Assembly: GCF_016482685.1 (NCBI RefSeq)
Contig: NZ_JACYHF010000011.1
Coordinates: 1 to 64,000, forward strand
Length of the DNA: 64,000 nt
From: Streptomyces sp. DSM 110735
GTDB lineage: Bacteria; Actinomycetota; Actinomycetes; Streptomycetales; Streptomycetaceae
Direction: 5' to 3'
Numbering within the stretch: position 1 is the stretch's first letter; each line of letters starts with the position of its first letter. Positions 60,410 through 64,000 of this stretch are shown in pieces. The position numbers were made by a program, and so were the translations under genes. The notes below the pieces were generated by a model. It did not search any database, was not told the DNA's origin, and was given only the letters and a program-made list of their open reading frames with translations.

Positions 60410-61834
60410 TCAGCTCGGCCTTGCCATCGCCTTCACGAAAGCCCGTTCCACGTCCGCCGCGGACAGGACGCCGTAGATCTCGCCCGTGTTCTCGACGACG
60501 AGGTATTCGGTGGCGGGGGCGGCGCGGAGGGTGTCGAGGAGTTCTTCGCCGGAGAGTTCGGCGGAGACGCGCATGCCGTCGGTGATGTCCTGGGCGAGGC
60601 CGCTGACGGCGACCCAGGGGCGGCGGTGTTCGGGGACGCCGACGATGGCGGACTCGCGGACGAGGGAGAGGGGGGTGCCGTCGGGGTCGACGACGACCAG
60701 GGCGCGGGCTCCGGCGGCGTTGGCGCGGCGCAGTGCCTCGGAGAGCGGGGTGTCGGTCTCGACGGGGACGGCGCGGCGGGTGAGGGTGCGGGCGCTCAGT
60801 TCGGGGAGGTGTTCGCGCAGCCGGGCCATGCGGAGGCTGTTTCCGGCGCCGGTCCAGATGATGGCGGCGAGGATGGCGGCGAGCAGGGCGTCGGTGACGG
60901 TGTCCATGCTGCTGATGTCGGCGTCGCCGCCGAAGAGTCCGGAGTGGTTGAGCAGGGGCAGGCCGATGAGGACGCTGAGGGCGAGGGCGCGGCCGACCCA
61001 GGCGGCGGCGACGGTGCCGGTCATGGGGCGTCCGGTGATCTTCCAGACGACGGCGCGCAGCATCCGGCCGCCGTCGAGGGGCAGTCCGGGGAGCAGGTTG
61101 AAGATGGCGACGATCAGGTTGGAGATCATCAGTCCGGCCAGCAGGACGCCGGGGACGGTGCCGGGTTCGACGGGTTTGAGGGCGAGGTAGAAGATCCCGG
61201 CGAGGATCAGGGAGAGCAGGGGTCCGACGAAGGCGAGGACGAACTCGCGTCCGGGGGTCTCCGCCTCCTTCTCGATCTCGGAGACGCCGCCGAAGAACTG
61301 GAGCTGGATGCGGCGCACCGGGAGCTTGAAGCGGAGGGCGGCGACGGTGTGGGCGAGTTCGTGGACGAGGACCGAGGCGTAGAAGGCGACGGCGAAGAAG
61401 AGGGAGACGAGGTAGCGGGCGGCGCCGAGTTCGGGCAGGACCTGGTCGAGCTGTCCGCCGAACACCCAGGTGATGAGGGCGGCGACGAGGAACCAGCTCG
61501 GTGCGACGTAGACCGGTACGCCGAACGGGCGGCCCATGAGGATGCCGCCGCCGGGTTCGGCGGGGGGCTGGGGCGGCTCGCCCTTGCCGGAGCCGGTGCC
61601 TGCGCCGGTCCCGGTGCCGGAGTGGGCGAGGGAGCGGTGGTCGTGACCCGGGTCGCCGACGTGGGGGCGTTCCTCGGGGACCGCGCCTTCGGTGCTGTGG
61701 CTGTCGTGGCTGTCGTGGTCCGTCTCCCGGCCGGGGTCCGGGTTCTGGGGGCCGGGGGTCGCAGGGACTTCGGGCCGGTCGGCCGGCTCGTCGCTGCCGG
61801 ACCGCGGCTGCCCGTTCCCGCCGCTCACGTCCAC
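60410..61834 (-). CDS. Site-2 protease (M50) with CBS domains
   Basis: The 474-residue protein has a disordered, His/Asp-rich first 95 residues and multiple membrane segments. The zinc site is H158-E-L-A-H162 (LVHELAHTV) with third ligand Asp254 in NLLPGLPLDGG. Two C-terminal cytoplasmic CBS domains (about 350-470; LVVVDPDGTPLSLV, YLVVENTGEIYGVLS) match the SpoIVFB-type subgroup, where CBS domains bind adenine nucleotides. Its substrate may be a membrane anti-sigma factor or pro-protein. GTG 61834 with GAGGGG is chosen. Confidence 0.92.
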   Translation of the reverse strand: MDVSGGNGQPRSGSDEPADRPEVPATPGPQNPDPGRETDHDSHDSHSTEGAVPEERPHVGDPGHDHRSLAHSGTGTGAGTGSGKGEPPQPPAEPGGGILMGRPFGVPVYVAPSWFLVAALITWVFGGQLDQVLPELGAARYLVSLFFAVAFYASVLVHELAHTVAALRFKLPVRRIQLQFFGGVSEIEKEAETPGREFVLAFVGPLLSLILAGIFYLALKPVEPGTVPGVLLAGLMISNLIVAIFNLLPGLPLDGGRMLRAVVWKITGRPMTGTVAAAWVGRALALSVLIGLPLLNHSGLFGGDADISSMDTVTDALLAAILAAIIWTGAGNSLRMARLREHLPELSARTLTRRAVPVETDTPLSEALRRANAAGARALVVVDPDGTPLSLVRESAIVGVPEHRRPWVAVSGLAQDITDGMRVSAELSGEELLDTLRAAPATEYLVVENTGEIYGVLSAADVERAFVKAMARPS

Positions 61835-62010
61835 GGTGTCCCCTCGTTCGAAGCGTCCTCGCGCCTGGGGGCACAAGGGTCTCGGGTCGATGGTATGCGG
61901 CCGGGGTGGCGCGGTACGCCTCGGCACCCCTTGACTTTGCCCCGGCCGCGCGCCGGTGACGCACCTCGGGGGTGGGTCGCTGTCAGTGGTGGGCCGTATG
62001 GTCTTGGGTC

Positions 62011-63015
62011 ATGGACAGCAGCAGTGAGGACACGGGGACGGCGCCGGGCGTGGTGGAGGGCGCGGCTCCGGTGGGCGTGACGGTGCCCGCGAGCGCGCCC
62101 GTGTCCGTGGCCGTACCGGCGCAGGCCGGGGACGGTGCGGGCGGGGCGGTGGCCCGGCGTGCTCCGGTGGCGCCCTCGTCGCTGTCGCCGTCGCGGGCGA
62201 GTGACTTCATGCAGTGTCCGCTGTTGTACCGGTTCCGGGTGATCGACCGGCTGCCGGAGAAGCCGAGCGAGGCGGCGACGCGGGGCACGCTGGTGCACGC
62301 GGTCCTGGAGCGGCTCTTCGACGCCCCGGCGGGGGAGCGTACGGCGCCTCGGGCGAAGTCGCTGGTGCCCGGGCAGTGGGACAAGCTGCGGGAGAGCCGG
62401 CCGGAGATCGGCGAGTTGTTCGCGGACGACCCGGAGGGCGAGCGGCTGGCGCGCTGGCTGGGTGAGGCGGAGCGGCTGGTGGAGCGCTGGTTCACGCTGG
62501 AGGATCCGACGCGTCTTGAGCCCGCCGAGCGTGAGCTGTTCGTGGAGGCGGAGCTGGAGTCGGGGCTGCGGCTGCGCGGGATCATCGACCGGGTGGACGT
62601 GGCGCCGACGGGTGAGGTGCGGATCGTCGACTACAAGACGGGCAAGGCGCCCCGCCCGGAGTACGCCGAGAGCGCGCTGTTCCAGATGAAGTTCTACGCG
62701 CTGGTGGTGTGGCGGCTGAAGCGGGTCGTGCCCCGGCGGCTCCAGCTCGTGTATCTGGGCAGCGGGGACGTGCTGACGTACGACCCGGTGCCGGGGGATC
62801 TGGAGCGGATGGAGCGGCGGCTGCTGGCGCTGTGGGAGGCGATCTCGCGGGCGACGGAGACGGGCGAGTGGCGGCCCCGTCCGACGAAGCTGTGCGGCTG
62901 GTGCGACCACCAGGCGTGCTGTCCGGAGTTCGGCGGTACTCCCCCGCCGTATCCGCTGCCGGTGAGGGCGCCGGAGTCCGGGGCGGAGGCGTTGGGCAGA
63001 ATGGGGTCCGACTAG
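62011..63015 (+). CDS. RecB/Cas4-type PD-(D/E)XK nuclease with Fe-S cysteines
   Basis: The 334-residue protein has a disordered start (1-55) and a RecB-family nuclease domain: SRASDFMQCPLLYRF with Cys69, GTLVHAVLERLF (His96), GIIDRVD (Asp193) and VDYKTGK (Asp207, Lys209). C-terminal CGWCDHQACCP (Cys295, Cys298, Cys303/304) follows. The Cys arrangement matches the 4Fe-4S clasp of Cas4/AddB nucleases. It should be an ssDNA or dsDNA-end exonuclease. ATG 62011 begins MDSSSEDTG. No cas genes are nearby. It is 15 bp before the response regulator gene. Confidence 0.92.
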   Translation: MDSSSEDTGTAPGVVEGAAPVGVTVPASAPVSVAVPAQAGDGAGGAVARRAPVAPSSLSPSRASDFMQCPLLYRFRVIDRLPEKPSEAATRGTLVHAVLERLFDAPAGERTAPRAKSLVPGQWDKLRESRPEIGELFADDPEGERLARWLGEAERLVERWFTLEDPTRLEPAERELFVEAELESGLRLRGIIDRVDVAPTGEVRIVDYKTGKAPRPEYAESALFQMKFYALVVWRLKRVVPRRLQLVYLGSGDVLTYDPVPGDLERMERRLLALWEAISRATETGEWRPRPTKLCGWCDHQACCPEFGGTPPPYPLPVRAPESGAEALGRMGSD

Positions 63016-63030
63016 CGAAGGAGTTGTCAC

Positions 63031-63705
63031 GTGGCGATCCGTGTCCTGCTGGTGGACGACCAGCCGCTGCTGCGTACGGGCTTCCGGATGATCCTGGAGG
63101 CCGAGCCGGACATCGCGGTCGTCGGTGAGGCCGGGGACGGTCTGCAGGCTCTCGACCAGGTGCGCGCGCTGCAGCCGGATGTGGTCCTGATGGACATCCG
63201 TATGCCCCGGATGGACGGGGTGGAGGCGACCCGGCAGATCACCGGTCCTGGCCGGGACGGTCCGGCGAAGGTGCTGGTGCTGACCACGTTCGATCTGGAC
63301 GAGTACGTGGTGGAGGCGCTGCGGGCGGGGGCGAGCGGCTTTCTGCTGAAGGACGCCCCGGCGAACGAGCTGGTGCAGGCGATCCGGGTGGTGGCGGCGG
63401 GCGAGGCGATGCTGGCGCCGAGCATCACGCGCCGTCTGCTGGACAAGTACGCGACGCATCTGCCCTCGGGCGAGGAGCCGGTGCGGGACACGCTGCACAC
63501 GCTGACGGACCGTGAGGTCGAGGTGCTGAAGCTGGTGGCGCGGGGGCTGTCGAACGCGGAGATCGCGGCGGATCTGTTCGTCAGCGAGACGACGGTGAAG
63601 ACCCATGTGGGGCATGTGCTGACGAAGCTGGGTCTGCGCGACCGGGTGCAGGCGGCGGTGTACGCGTACGAGAGCGGGCTGGTGCGTCCGGGGGCGCAGC
63701 AGTAG
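63031..63705 (+). CDS. NarL/FixJ-family response regulator
   Basis: The 224-residue protein has an N-terminal receiver domain with acidic pocket Asp9/Asp10, phospho-acceptor Asp55 (VVLMDIRMP) and Lys in FLLKDAP. A LuxR-type HTH follows (about 158-215; LTDREVEVLKLVARGLSN, SETTVKTHVGHVL). GTG 63031 follows AAGGAG by seven bases. No histidine kinase gene is adjacent, so its partner is elsewhere. Close coupling to the nuclease gene may reflect co-transcription only. Confidence 0.94.
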   Translation: MAIRVLLVDDQPLLRTGFRMILEAEPDIAVVGEAGDGLQALDQVRALQPDVVLMDIRMPRMDGVEATRQITGPGRDGPAKVLVLTTFDLDEYVVEALRAGASGFLLKDAPANELVQAIRVVAAGEAMLAPSITRRLLDKYATHLPSGEEPVRDTLHTLTDREVEVLKLVARGLSNAEIAADLFVSETTVKTHVGHVLTKLGLRDRVQAAVYAYESGLVRPGAQQ

Positions 63706-63731
63706 CGGGCGGCGCGTGAGGTACGACGGCG

Positions 63732-63763
63732 AAGGGCGCCCTTCCTGAGGGAGGGGCGCCCTT
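63732..63763. terminator. Bidirectional hairpin between convergent genes
   Basis: A perfect 10-bp stem (AAGGGCGCCC at 63732-63741 with GGGCGCCCTT at 63754-63763) lies between the response regulator stop and the stop of the solute-binding protein gene. It can terminate both. Confidence 0.85.
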
Positions 63764-63787
63764 GGCGTGTCCGGTGCCGGTACGGCG

Positions 63788-64000
63788 TCAGCTCTTGCTG
63801 AGTTCCCAGAACCGGAAGACGGTCGAGGCGTCGAGGCAGTACTCGAGGCCGTAGACCCCGTCGCGGACGACGGCGTACTGCTTGCCCTGCCAGACGGGCA
63901 GGACGGGGATCTGCCGGGCGACGATGTCCTGGAGCTCCGCGAAGGAGTTGTCGGTGGCGGCGCGGTCGCTCTGGGCGGCGGTGGCGGGGAGCAGGGTGCG
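63788..64000 (-). CDS. Solute-binding protein family 5, C-terminal part (truncated by window)
   Basis: The last 70 codons of a minus-strand gene are present, ending FRFWELSKS before a TGA. The segment IVARQIPVLPVWQGKQYAVV with YGLEYCLDAS is typical of the C-terminal end of peptide/nickel-type (SBP_bac_5) ABC binding proteins. The start lies beyond base 64000. It would be an exported lipoprotein, but its N terminus cannot be seen. Confidence 0.75.
   Translation of the reverse strand, partial: RTLLPATAAQSDRAATDNSFAELQDIVARQIPVLPVWQGKQYAVVRDGVYGLEYCLDASTVFRFWELSKS

Overview
The window reads as one stretch of a Streptomyces chromosome. The DNA is very GC-rich, many genes start with GTG or TTG, and three Streptomyces hallmarks are present: a conservon, a pup/proteasome locus and a secreted-protein repertoire with twin-arginine transport. 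From memory of gene order it corresponds to the core region around SCO1594-SCO1655 of S. coelicolor. The first 93 bases are long G and C homopolymers, so the window probably begins at a contig edge or assembly artefact.

Layout. 0-8 kb is translation: pheT and pheS, a PAS sensor kinase, a SpoU-type RNA methylase, and the infC-rpmI-rplT operon. infC has an apparent ATC start and a structured leader. 8-16.6 kb holds small conserved genes and secreted or membrane enzymes: DUF1844, SseB-like, a beta-lactamase-fold serine hydrolase, a dehalogenase-like alpha/beta hydrolase, a mycosin-like protease with an anchored partner, a fold-III PLP enzyme, and a secreted HAD phosphatase. 16.6-22.2 kb is an amine-catabolism locus: short-chain dehydrogenase, aldehyde dehydrogenase, GlnA4-like gamma-glutamyl ligase, a divergent FadR-type regulator and a gamma-glutamyl amide hydrolase. 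It carries three separate short-repeat arrays. 22.2-33.5 kb holds a LysR regulator with a divergent TDT transporter, an XRE-cupin regulator coupled to a metal-receptor-fold protein, a betaine/choline-type ABC transporter in which the permease is fused to two binding domains, a 5'-3' exonuclease, an iron-box-controlled siderophore-interacting protein, an acetyltransferase and an RluA-type pseudouridine synthase.

33.5-38.3 kb is a complete conservon: sensor-like ATPase, roadblock protein, DUF742 protein, small GTPase-like protein and a P450 lacking the ExxR motif. 38.5-57.6 kb is the protein-quality and DNA-damage block: helY, tatC, tatA, a small membrane protein, a zinc-ribbon protein, pafC, pafB, two FKBP prolyl isomerases, pafA, then (after a divergent MFS/LacI pair) prcA, prcB, an endonuclease VII-like gene, pup, dop and arc. 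Pup is ligated to targets by PafA, removed by Dop, and tagged proteins are unfolded by Arc into the PrcAB core. PafB and PafC are known elsewhere as a DNA-damage transcription activator. 57.6-64 kb holds a ferredoxin, a secreted hypothetical protein, trmI, a CBS-domain site-2 protease, a RecB/Cas4-like nuclease, a NarL-type response regulator and the 3' end of a family-5 solute-binding protein.

The items most worth a second look are the 27-28 bp GTTCAC array between glnA4 and the aldehyde dehydrogenase gene, the endonuclease VII-like gene embedded in the pup-proteasome cluster and overlapping prcB, and the conservon P450 with no ExxR and a Trp/Arg-rich C-terminal tail. No tRNA, rRNA, CRISPR, IS element, prophage or attachment site was seen.
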